The notes under the pieces are model-generated. The model searched no databases. It had not been told where the DNA came from and was given only the letters and a program-made list of their open reading frames with translations. A DNA stretch of 64,000 nucleotides, taken from positions 17,420,100 through 17,484,099 of the forward strand of contig CANTUZ010000025.1 of the NCBI GenBank assembly GCA_947846985.1, written 5' to 3'. The translations under genes and the position numbers were made by a program. Of the stretch, positions 55,640-64,000 are shown piece by piece. Each line of letters opens with the position of its first letter. Position 1 is the stretch's first letter. The DNA comes from Fratercula arctica. Taxonomy: Eukaryota > Chordata > Aves > Charadriiformes > Alcidae.

Positions 55640-55862
55640 TAAAAATGCAGTCACCACGCACAGTCAATGTGGGTTCACAAAGGGAAAGCCCTCTCTAATT
55701 AATTTAATATCCTTCTACGATAAGATCACCCGCCTAGTGCATGAAGGGAAGGTGGTGGATATAGTTTTTCTGGATTTTAGGAAGGCTTTTGATACTGTCC
55801 CTCACAGCATCCTTCTGGACAAGTTGTCCAACTGTGAGATGAGCAGGTACACGGTGCACTGG
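55640..55862 (+). repeat. CR1 LINE RT fragment, + orientation
   Basis: The frame encodes QCGFTKGKPSLINLISFYD and VDIVFLDFRKAFDTVPHSIL. It is cut at 55862 where a presumed LTR begins. Confidence 0.88.
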
Positions 55863-56049
55863 TGTGGCGGTGTGCTTTCCCCCTCCCCACCCCCCCCCCA
55901 CCCCCGGCTCCTGCTCAAGCCATAACCATCAGTGGGAGTTGCTATGAGTTGCACTTGAACTTTGGGGGATGGCTGGCAACAGAGTCAAAACACTGTCTGG
56001 AGTGGGGACCTAGATATTTTGTTCCCATGGGAGTATGACTATAGGTCAA
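55863..56049 (+). mobile_element. LTR family D, left part, split by a retroelement
   Basis: It begins TGTGGCGGTGTGC. The retroelement at 56050-62206 duplicated its GTCAA (56045-56049), and the sequence resumes at 62212 with a TATA box. Joined across the insertion it reads as one LTR-like promoter region. Confidence 0.45.
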
Positions 56050-56385
56050 TGTCCTGGTTCCGGCAGGGACAGGGTTAAGTATTCCATGCCATGTGAGCCA
56101 CGCCCACCCTGAGATTAAAAGGAGGGAGGGGGAAGGCAGTTGGGTTGGGAGCAGGCTGATGTGTCCTGGGTGTGGACTGGTGGGGAAGGACGGTTCCGTA
56201 ATCGCATTTGTATATTTCTCTGTCGGTGTTATTGTTGTTGTTTTCTTGTTCCCTTTGCTGTTCTGTTAAACTGCCTTTGTCTCAACCCAAGAGTTTTGCC
56301 TTTTTCTTCTGATCCTTCCCGTACCGGGAAGGGCTGAGCGAGTGACACGTGGTTCTTTGTTGCTGTCTGAGGCCAAACCACAACA
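56050..56385 (+). mobile_element. 5' LTR of the retroelement
   Basis: 336 bases from TGTCCTGG to CACAACA. A TATA-like ATTAAAAGG lies at about 56113. Relative to the 3' LTR it has an extra TTGTTG near 56232 and substitutions clustered at 56140-56195. Confidence 0.93.
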
Positions 56386-56393
56386 GTCCTTTT

Positions 56394-56411
56394 TGGCGCC
56401 CAGTGTGGGGC
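56394..56411 (+). promoter_or_regulatory. Primer binding site, tRNA-Lys-like
   Basis: TGGCGCCCAGTGTGGGGC matches the complement of the tRNA-Lys(1,2) 3' end at 16 of 18 positions. It lies 8 bases after the LTR. Confidence 0.75.
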
Positions 56412-56489
56412 TTGAAGGGTTGAGATAACGACAGAATCCAACTAGAGCTTGAAAAAATGAATTTGTTAGGTAAATAGTCACTGGTCACC

Positions 56490-57065
56490 ATGTTGCTTAG
56501 TTTGTTCTCATGGCTGTGTTATGTAAACTCTTATGTGTTTTATGCACTCCCTGTGATGATATTTGTTACTTCTGGGAGGGGGATGAGGATTATCATTTTA
56601 CTGTCCTGTGCAATATCGGCTTATGATATGATAACATCACTTGTTAGATGGTTATTTTGGGGCGTTTATGTGCTATTGCTGTCCTATCCGTACATTGGGC
56701 ACCACCTCTCAGAATTCATTAATAATTACACCCAGTCTATGGGGGAAACAGGGGGGGACACTTTCTCCAGCTCTTTTGCCTCCCTTTTCTCCTTCGGGTC
56801 AGGTATGACAGCTTTTGAGAATTTTGAATATCCTTGGGATGCTCAAACCAGCATGTTCCTAGTGTTATGTCTCCTGAATATGTTCCAGGTCTCGTTTAGG
56901 GTTAAACGACTATTTAAGACTACCACCCAGAGATCTGCTCCAAGGCTGGACAGTCAGGGGTGGCATGGCATGTGGGAGAACATGGGCAGGTACTTAGAGA
57001 ACTTCTCACCTCCAATGGTCTGGGACTTCACCCCTGAACAATTACAGGACCCTGATATAGAATAG
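56490..57065 (+). CDS. Multi-pass membrane protein ORF upstream of gag, unknown function
   Basis: A complete 191-codon frame lies between the primer site and gag. It starts with ATG 56490 and ends TAG at 57063-57065. It has hydrophobic segments at about residues 2-28, 33-50, 52-70 and 119-133, and a basic patch (RVKRLFK) after the last one, with a polar C-terminus. No Gag, Env or known accessory family was recognised. It is in a different frame from gag and stops 19 bases before the gag ATG, so it is not a gag extension like the glyco-Gag of murine viruses. It has no internal stop, whereas gag and pol have gained stops. Confidence 0.6.
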   Translation: MLLSLFSWLCYVNSYVFYALPVMIFVTSGRGMRIIILLSCAISAYDMITSLVRWLFWGVYVLLLSYPYIGHHLSEFINNYTQSMGETGGDTFSSSFASLFSFGSGMTAFENFEYPWDAQTSMFLVLCLLNMFQVSFRVKRLFKTTTQRSAPRLDSQGWHGMWENMGRYLENFSPPMVWDFTPEQLQDPDIE

Positions 57066-57084
57066 TAGAATATCTGAAGGGAAA

Positions 57085-58407
57085 ATGCTGTGGCTATTCC
57101 AGAGAGGCACAACTCACGGCACTGTGCTGGGCCCTGGCCAGTATCTACCAGGCACTGCTCAGTGTTATGCAGCACCCTCAGAAGAGACAGAGACCAGACC
57201 GGCAGATGCTGCGGCCCCTGCGGCAGGCGCTGCGGCTACTGCGACCCCTGCAACAGACGCTGTAGCTAGCGCAACCCCTGTGGCAGCCACTGCTGCTGAA
57301 CCAGGGAACCAACCTGTGCCAGTATCCGTTGCCCCCATACAAAAGAAGAAGTACACAAAGAAATCAGTTCGCTTAGTAAGAGATGACGATGAACCAGGGC
57401 CATCACAAGGACAGGAGGAAGAGGCAGAACCAGAGATAATTACCCGATCCCTATCCTTGAGTGAGCTGTGGGATATGCGAAAAGATTTTAGCTGACTTTC
57501 AGGTGAGCACATTGTCACCTGGCTGCTTCGGTGTTGGGATAATGGGGCCAGTAGCCTGGAATTAGAGGGTAGGGAAGCCAGGCAGCTGGGATCCCTGTCT
57601 AGGGAAGGCGGCATTGACAAGGCCATTGGAAAGAAGACCCAAGCCCTCAGCCTCTGGAAACGATTCCTGTCAGGCGTGAGGGAGAGGTACCCCTTCAGTG
57701 AAGATGTTGTATGTCAACCAAGCAAGTGGACCACCATGGAAAGAGGTATCCAGTACCTGAGAGAATTAGCCGTGCGGGAGATGATTTATTATGACTTGGA
57801 CAACACAGACTTACCCACGGACCCTGATGAGGTGCACTGCACGAGGCCCACGTGGGGGAAGTTTGTACGGAGTGCACCATCGTCATATGCCAACTCACTG
57901 GCAGTAATGGAATGGAAAGGGGAAGAGGGACCAACGGTGGATGAGATAGCTGGCCGGCTCCGGCGATATGAAGAAAGCCTCTCTTCCCCCCTTGTCTCAG
58001 CTGTGGAGAAACTGTCCCGGAAGGTCCAGCAACTTGAAGAGAATATGTCCTACTCCCCACCTGTACGGGCCAGCATCTCAGCTATTAGGAGCAGGCATTT
58101 CCCCACTCAAGAGAGAGAGTACAGGGGGTACACACCACGAGGCACCCTGTGGTTCTACCTGCGAGACCATGGAGAGGACATGAGGAAGTGGGATGGACAA
58201 CCTACTTGGATCCTGCGGACACGGGCACAGGAGTTGCAAGGAAGAACAACCACAAAAGGAGATCCCTCCAGGAAAAGTGCCGCCCCAGTTTCCAGTGGGC
58301 AGTTCCCCAGACAGAGCAGAAGGCCTGATCTTGCTTCTGATCCTCTTGAAGGAACCTCCAAGTCATTTCTGCAGGAAGTGAGTACCGGATACCATGACCA
58401 GTATTAG
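57085..58407 (+). pseudogene. gag: gag, one premature TGA, ending in amber
   Basis: Structural polyprotein. ATG 57085 opens a frame with an Ala/Thr/Pro-rich region (about residues 30-75), a basic block (KKKYTKKSVRLVR) and acidic text. A TGA at 57493 interrupts it. The same frame resumes immediately and runs to TAG 58405. No CCHC zinc knuckle and no clear major homology region were found, which fits ERVL/foamy-type Gag better than other retroviruses. Assignment rests on position between leader and protease. Confidence 0.7.
58405..58407 (+). promoter_or_regulatory. In-frame gag-pol amber codon (possible readthrough site)
   Basis: TAG separates gag and pol in one frame, with protease beginning only about 35 codons later. 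Suppression of an amber codon is the gag-pol strategy of gammaretroviruses. Here it may be either that or a further decay mutation; a downstream pseudoknot was not verified. Confidence 0.5.
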
Positions 58408-61400
58408 AGGGGCCCTGCCTCCAGCCAGGTGGAGGAAAGGGACAACTGGGTTTATTGGACAGTGTGGATTCGATGGCCTGGCACATCAGACCCACAGGAG
58501 TATAAGGCTCTAGTGGACACAGGAGCACAGCGCACTCTGATACCATCAAGCTATAGAGGGGCAGAACCCATTTGTATTTCTGGGGTCACAGGGGGATCCC
58601 AAGAGTTGACTGTACTGGAGGCTGAAGTGAGCCTAACTGGGAATGAGTGGCAAAAGCATCCCATTGTGACTGGCCCAGAGGCTCCATGCATCCTTGGTAT
58701 AGATTACCTCAGGAGAGGGTATTTTAAGGACCCAAAGGGGTATTGGTGGGCCTTTGGCATAGCTGCCTTGGAGACGGAGGAAGTTAAACAGTTGTCTACC
58801 TTGCCTGGTCTCTCGGAGGACTCTTCTGTTGTGGGGTTGTTGAGGGTCGAAGAACAGCAGGTGCCGATTGCTACCACAACGGTGCATCGGCGGCAATATC
58901 GCACTAACCGAGACTCTCTGATTCCCATCCATAAGCTGATTCGTCAGCTAGAGGTTCAAGGAGTGATCAGCAAGACTCGCTCGCCTTTTAACAGTCCTAT
59001 ATGGCCGGTGCGAAAATCTAATGGAGAGTGGAGGCTAACTGTAGACTGTCGTGGCCTGAATGAAGTCATGCCACCGCTGAGCGCTGCTGTGCCAGACATG
59101 TTAGAACTCCAGTATGAAGTGGAGTCCAAGGCAGCCAAGTGGTATGCCACGATTGATATAGCGAATGCATTTTTCTCAGTCCCTTTGGCAGCAGCGTGCA
59201 GGCCACAGTTTGCTTTCACTTGGAGGGGCATCCAGTACACCTGGAATCGACTGCCCCAGGGGTGGAAACACAGCCCCACCATTTGCCATGGACTGATCCA
59301 GACTGCACTGGAACAGGGTGAAGCTCCAGAACATCTGCAGTACATTGATGACATCATCATATGGGGAAACACAGCCGAAGAAGTTTTTGAGAAAGGGGAT
59401 AAAATAGTCCGAATCCTTCTGAAAGATGGTTTTGCCATAAAACGAAGTAAGGTCAAGGGACCTGCACAGGAGATCCAGTTCTTAGGAATAAAATGGCAAG
59501 ATGGACGCCGCCAGATCCCAATGGATGTGATCAACAAAATAGCAGCTATGTCTCCACCAACTAGCAAAAAGGAAACACAAGCTTTCTTAGGCATTGTGGG
59601 TTTTTGGAGGATGCATATCCCAGATTACAGTCTGATTGTAAGCCCTCTGTATCAAGTAACCCGGAAGAAGAAGGATTTTAAATGGGGTCCTGAGCAACGA
59701 CAAGCTTTTGAACAAATCAAACAGGAAATAGTCCATGCAGTGGCCCTGGGGCCAGTCTGGGCAGGACAAGATGTTAAAAACGTGCTCTACACCGCAGCCG
59801 GGGAGAATGGCCCTACCTGGAGCCTCTGGCAGAAGGCACCAGGGGAGACCCGAGGTCGACCCCTAGGGTTTTGGAGTCGGGGATACAGAGGATCCGAAGC
59901 CCACTACACTCCAACAGAAAAGGAGATATTGGCAGCATATGAAGGGGTTTGAGCTGCTTCGGAGGTGGTTGGTACAGAAGCGCAGCTCCTCTTAGCACCT
60001 CGACTGCCGGTGCTGGGTTGGACGTTCAAAGAAAGGGTCCCCACCACACATCATGCAACTGATGCTACCTGGAGTAAGTGGATTGCACTGATCACACAGC
60101 GAACTCGAATGGGAAACCCCAGTTGCCCAGGAATTCTGGAAGTGATCATGGACTGGCCAGAAGGCAAGGATTTTGGAATGTCACCAGAGGAGGAGGTGAC
60201 GTGTGCGGAAGAGGCCCCACTGTATAATAAACTGCCAGAAAATGAGAAGCAATATGCCCTGTTCACTGATGGGTCCTGCCGCATTGTGGGAAAGCATCGA
60301 AAGTGGAAGGCTGCTGTGTGGAGTCCTACACGACAAGTTGCAGAAGCCAGTGAAGGACAAGGTGAATCGAGCCAGTTTGCAGAGGTGAAAGCCATTCAGC
60401 TGGCTTTGGACATCGCCGAGCGAGAAAGATGGCCAGTCCTTTATCTCTACACTGACTCATGGATGGTGGCAAATGCTCTGTGGGGGTGGTTACAGCAGTG
60501 GAAGCAGGGCAACTGGCAGCGCAGAGGCAAACCCATCTGGGCTGCTGACCTGTGGCAAGATATTGCTGCCCGGATAGAGAATCTGATTGTGAAAGTACGC
60601 CACGTAGATGCCCACGTACCGAAGAATCGGGCCACGGAGGAACATCAGAACAACCAGCAGGTGGATCGGGCTGCTAGGATTGAAGTGGCTCAAGTGGATC
60701 TGGATTGGCAACGTAAGGGTGAACTCTTCATAGCTCGGTGGGCCCATGAGACCTCAGGCCACCAAGGAAGAGATGCGACATATAGATGGGCTCGTGATCG
60801 AGGGGTGGACTTGACCATGGACACTATTGCACAGGTCATCCATGAATGTGAGACATGCGCTGCAATCAAGCAAGCCAAGCGTTTGAAGCCTCTGTGGTAT
60901 GGAGGACGATGGTTGAAATATAAATATGGGGAGGCCTGGCAGACTGATTATATCACACTGCCACGAACCCGTCAAGGCAAGCGCTATGTGCTCACAATGG
61001 TGGAAGCAACCACTGGATGGCTGGAAACATACCCTGTGCCCCATGCCACTGCCCGGAATACTATCCTGGGCCTTGAAAAGCAAGTCCTGTGGCGACATGG
61101 TACCCCAGAGAGAATTGAGTCGGACAACGGGACTCATTTCCGAAACAGCCTCATAGACACCTGGGCCAAAGAGCATGGCATTGAGTGGGTATATCACATC
61201 CCCTATCATGCACCAGCCTCTGGGAAGATAGAACGGTACAATGGACTGTTAAAAACTACACTGAGAGCAATGGGTGGTGGGACCTTAAAACATTGGGATG
61301 CACATTTAGCAAAGGCTACCTGGCTAGTTAATACCAGGGGATCTACCAATCGGGCTGGCCCTGCCCAGTCAAAACTTCCACGTACCGTAGAAGGGGATAA

Positions 61401-61593
61401 GGTCCCCGTAGTGCACATGAAGAATATGTTAGGGAAGACAGTCTGGGTTAGCCCTGCCCCAGGCAAAGGCAAACCCATCCGTGGGATTGCTTTTGCCCAA
61501 GGACCTGGGTGCACTTGGTGGGTGATGCGGCAGGATGGGGAAGTCCGATGTGTACCTCATGGGGACTTGATTTTGGGTGAGAATAGCCAATGA
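58408..61593 (+). pseudogene. pol: pol: protease, reverse transcriptase, RNase H, integrase; one TGA
   Basis: Protease has ALVDTGAQRTL (DTG at 58516-58524). RT has ATIDIANAFFSVPL, LPQGWKHSP and YIDD at 59341-59352. A TGA at 59950 separates it from the tether and RNase H (LFTDGS, FAEVKAIQLAL, LYTDSW, NQQVDRAA). Integrase shows an HHCC zinc region (HETSGH to CETC), QTDYI (Asp at 60946), SDNGTHF (Asp at 61123) and ASGKIERYN (Glu at 61231), with 35 residues between the last two. All catalytic residues seem kept. Text such as AFLGIVGFWR and PLYQVTRKKKDFKWGPEQ resembles ERVL pol. No dUTPase was seen. Confidence 0.93.
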
Positions 61594-61876
61594 ATCAAAT
61601 TGTGTGTAACACTGTCACTGTATGTCCTCATTACTATAATTGCTATCGGCTGTACTGCAGTAAGAATCACCCAAATTAAGGACAGATGGACTTTGATGAA
61701 GAATTGAGTAAAGCAAAGTGGTGATGGGATCAGAGCTGATGCCCAGCAACTTCCTCAAGATCTGCATCTTCGACCCATGGACTGTGTGCATGAGCTACAC
61801 CGGGTATACAGTCACATGTTCCAAAAACTGTAAGATCTGGGCATGGAAAAAATGGTATGGAATAAGGGGTGGATAA
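61594..61876 (+). other. Spacer between pol and 3' LTR; no env
   Basis: Only 283 bases remain. One frame (about 61611-61704) encodes a 31-residue peptide without ATG whose middle, LSLYVLITIIAIGCTAV, is hydrophobic like a membrane anchor. A weak purine tract (GGAATAAGGGGTGGATAA) precedes the LTR. Confidence 0.6.
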
Positions 61877-62206
61877 TGTCCTGGTTCCGGCAGGGACAGG
61901 GTTAAGTATTCCATGCCATGTGAGCCACGCCCACCCTGAGATTAAAAGGAGGGAGGGGGCAGGCAGTCGTTTTTCTAGCAGGCTGGTGTGTCCTGGGTCC
62001 GGACTGGCGGGGAGCTGTGGTTCCGTAATCGCGTTTGTATATTTCTCCTTTGGTGTTATTGTTTTCTTGTTCCCTTTGCTGTTCTGTTAAACTGCCTTTG
62101 TCTCAACCCAAGAGTTTTGCCTTTTTCTTCTGATCCTTCCCGTACCGGGAAGCACTGAGCAAGCGACACGTGGTTCTTTGTTGCCATCTGAGGCCAAACC
62201 ACGACA
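61877..62206 (+). mobile_element. 3' LTR of the retroelement
   Basis: 330 bases from TGTCCTGG to CACGACA, about 92% identical to the 5' LTR by eye. It is followed by the target duplication GTCAA. Confidence 0.93.
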
Positions 62207-62211
62207 GTCAA

Positions 62212-62472
62212 TTATCTTACTCTATAAATAGTGGTCAGCCCAAGAGCCCTTTGAGCTCTCCTGCACGGCAGCAGGCTGCACACCAGGCTTTCCCTTTCAG
62301 TGGGGACCCTCACTTAAGGTTCTACTCCTCGAGGTTGAGAGATTCCTTACAGCAACAGATTCTCGGTGACTAATAGCATGCTGAACTTTGAAATCTTAGC
62401 CAAGTGATATAAAGGATTGATTGCGCATATATAATCCTTTAGACATGTAATAAACAGCCAGATTCCTTAAAC
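62212..62472 (+). mobile_element. LTR family D, right part
   Basis: A TATA box (CTATAAATAG) lies at about 62220, then transcribed-looking LTR sequence with GGTTGAGAGATTCC and ATAATCCTTTAGACAT. The end is placed tentatively at TTAAACA (about 62472). Confidence 0.45.
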
Positions 62473-62655
62473 AGAAATGGCACTTATTTTATTGTAGGGA
62501 CAAAGTTGATAAAGCAAAAGTACAGCGCTGGGTGCATTACTCAAGTCAGAGGCACACCAGCTAATACTTCACCCACGTCTTATATACATTCAATATTGCA
62601 TACGTATTCACTATTTTAGGTAGAGTAATGATTTATGATGATTGGTTATCATTAG
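62473..62655 (-). mobile_element. 3' LTR of an env-bearing ERV (approximate limits)
   Basis: Downstream of env on the - strand, a polypurine tract (AGAAGAAAAGGGA) at about 62655-62668 is followed by TATATAAGACG (about 62580) and CAATAAAATAAG (about 62495), so a short LTR. The exact tips and the limit against family D are uncertain. Confidence 0.45.
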
Positions 62656-62926
62656 TCCCTTTTCTTCTATTTGTGTGTTTTCCTTCTGGCAATTGTTTCT
62701 GAGGATTGATGATCTTCAGTTCCCTTTTCCCATGCATCTGTTTCCTTCTGGTAGGATCAACTCCCTTCTCCTATGCATCTGTTTCCTTCTGTTAATCATT
62801 TGTGGGGTCTCTTGGAGAAGTTCTCTTTTGTTTCTCTCGGATGTTCTTCTTCATAGCTGCTGTTAGTTGTTATCTTTAAGGTTTCTCATGTTTCCTAATT
62901 TACTAAAGGTTAGTTATCCTTATCAT

Positions 62927-64000
62927 TCAAATAATTATAGCCTTGTTATTATGGCGAAAGCCAACAATACCTTCACTATTTTTCACAATTCCCCCCTTTC
63001 GTCTTTTATACTGCATTTGGCTTGAGTCATAACTTTCATTTTGCTTAATCCACTTGTTTTGTTCATAGATCAGTTCTGCTTCTTCCAATTGTTGTGGAGT
63101 ATTTCTTATTTTCCTTAATACCATTATCTTTTTAGTTGAGCCTGAGGCTGCCAATTTTGGATTCTTGGGTATGGAAACTACTTGCATGCTTTGGACTACT
63201 GTTGTAATTAAGCGTATAAAACCAGGGATTAAGCAAGGAAGAAATAATAACCCAGTGACTGAACATAAGAGAATGTAGCCTAGTTGCTTCCACCAGGCTC
63301 CCCCAAAAACATTATTCCACCAATTATCATTTAACATAGATTCCCATTTTTGAACCGGTACATGCGCAATTTTCTGGATTTCTTCTGTTATTTCCAATAT
63401 TGCATCCCCATTATCATCTATCTTTAAACAACAATCTGAAGTGTTCCACTTTCCACAAACGCCCCCTTCTTCTGCCAGTAAGTAGTCTAAGGCTAATTGG
63501 TTTTGGTAGATAGCAGCCCTCATTTGTTTTTGCTGTTTTGTTATTAGATTTATTGCTCGAGTTGTTCTATTAGATACTATTTCTACAACCGCCTGTAGTC
63601 GGATAATGCGGTTTGACATATAAATGGGAGTCCGGTAACCCCAGCTGCCATCTTGAGCCCAAGTGGCTGGTCCGTATACTTGGATTATCCGTTCAGGAGG
63701 CCAATCCTCTTCACCCCACCTTTGAGATCCTCCTATAATATCTCTTTTAGTTCTTTTTAAGGACTCATATACTGGTACTCCTAAGTCATCTCCTTTTGGT
63801 CCAGGCAATAAGAAAAATCCCGGCTGGATAATACCAAGGGTACAACTACCCTTCCACTTAGGAGGTAGTTCTGAATAAGCTCTTTTTCCGCATATCCAGA
63901 ATAACCCTTCAGGGGCTTTCCAAAACTCTGTCTGCGTCTCTGCTATATTTTCCCAAAACTTGGATATTTCTGGAATGTTTTGATAAGGGTTTAGGACTGG
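62927..64000 (-). CDS. env: Retroviral env, C-terminal 357 codons, open to the window edge
   Basis: Surface/transmembrane envelope polyprotein. The - strand frame is open from 64000 to TGA 62927-62929 without a stop. Surface-subunit end: LFWICGKRAYSELPPKW and GSCTLGIIQPGFFLLP. A furin-type site RTKR is at about 63733-63744. The ectodomain has a Leu/Ile heptad helix (RLQAVVEIVSNRTT...) and a cysteine motif CGKWNTSDCC with seven residues between Cys and CysCys. A hydrophobic anchor (YILLCSVTGLLFLPCLIPGF) and a long cytoplasmic tail of about 100 residues follow. No clear hydrophobic fusion peptide follows the furin site. The N-terminal part lies beyond the window. Confidence 0.85.
   Translation of the reverse strand, partial: PVLNPYQNIPEISKFWENIAETQTEFWKAPEGLFWICGKRAYSELPPKWKGSCTLGIIQPGFFLLPGPKGDDLGVPVYESLKRTKRDIIGGSQRWGEEDWPPERIIQVYGPATWAQDGSWGYRTPIYMSNRIIRLQAVVEIVSNRTTRAINLITKQQKQMRAAIYQNQLALDYLLAEEGGVCGKWNTSDCCLKIDDNGDAILEITEEIQKIAHVPVQKWESMLNDNWWNNVFGGAWWKQLGYILLCSVTGLLFLPCLIPGFIRLITTVVQSMQVVSIPKNPKLAASGSTKKIMVLRKIRNTPQQLEEAELIYEQNKWIKQNESYDSSQMQYKRRKGGIVKNSEGIVGFRHNNKAIII

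Larger units (their letters stand above)
56045..62211 (+). mobile_element. Env-less LTR retroelement (ERVL-like pol), nearly complete
   Basis: Two LTRs (56050-56385 and 61877-62206) flank gag and pol, with GTCAA duplicated outside (56045-56049 and 62207-62211). By eye the LTRs differ at about 27 positions plus one 6-base indel, so it is not recent. Order: LTR, tRNA-Lys-like primer site, membrane-protein ORF, gag, amber, protease-RT-RNase H-integrase, short spacer, LTR. Only two additional in-frame stops damage gag-pol (57493 and 59950). There is no env. The pol text and 5-base duplication point to ERVL-like (class III) elements. Confidence 0.93.

Noticed and set aside
57165..57626. 153-codon - strand frame opposite gag
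   Set aside because: Antisense of the Ala-rich gag repeat; shadow.
60754..61514. Large - strand frames (151 and 102 codons) opposite integrase
   Set aside because: Shadows of the integrase coding strand.
59965..61593. RNase H-integrase frame as a separate gene
   Set aside because: Same frame as the upstream RT, separated only by TGA 59950; one pol gene with a stop.

Overview
The window is nuclear DNA of a bird. It carries 13 or more CR1 LINE fragments, several with the ATTCTATG-type 3' tail, and many avian-type endogenous retrovirus LTRs. They surround one split vertebrate gene, UBQLN1. No bacterial-style operons, CRISPR arrays or RNA genes were seen. UBQLN1 lies on the Z chromosome in birds, so a Z-linked origin is likely (inference).

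Layout. 1-4334: upstream flank with an LTR end and two CR1 pieces. 4335-4544: GC/CpG-rich promoter. 4545-37351: UBQLN1 on the + strand, 11 coding exons that join without a frame error into 576 codons (UBL domain, STI1-type repeats, UBA domain). Its introns hold CR1 copies and solo LTRs. Intron 1 (16 kb) contains a CR1 nested inside a CR1, a CR1 block copied almost perfectly 27 kb away, and three LTR families with clean target-site duplications. 37352-41689: 3' UTR and quiet flank. 41690-46500: CR1, retroviral scraps and a nested LTR pair.

About 46588-55480: ruins of a Polinton/Maverick (adintovirus-like) DNA element. Recognisable are a packaging ATPase, both halves of a protein-primed type family-B DNA polymerase, a retroviral-type integrase with chromodomain, a penton-like minor capsid protein, a pVI-like protein, and the start of a major capsid protein. 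All are broken by stops, frameshifts, LTRs and a CR1. The integrase-capsid block sits between the two polymerase halves, so the element is rearranged or is two copies.

56050-62206: a nearly complete LTR retroelement with 336/330-base LTRs, a 5-base duplication (GTCAA), a tRNA-Lys-like primer site, gag and pol in one frame separated by an amber codon, no env, and an extra ORF for a multi-pass membrane protein before gag. It was inserted just upstream of the TATA box of an older LTR. 62473-64000: the 3' end of a different retrovirus on the - strand, with an env frame still open to the window edge.

The only clearly functional host gene is UBQLN1, a ubiquitin-proteasome shuttle and chaperone. 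Everything else is mobile-element sequence in different states of decay.
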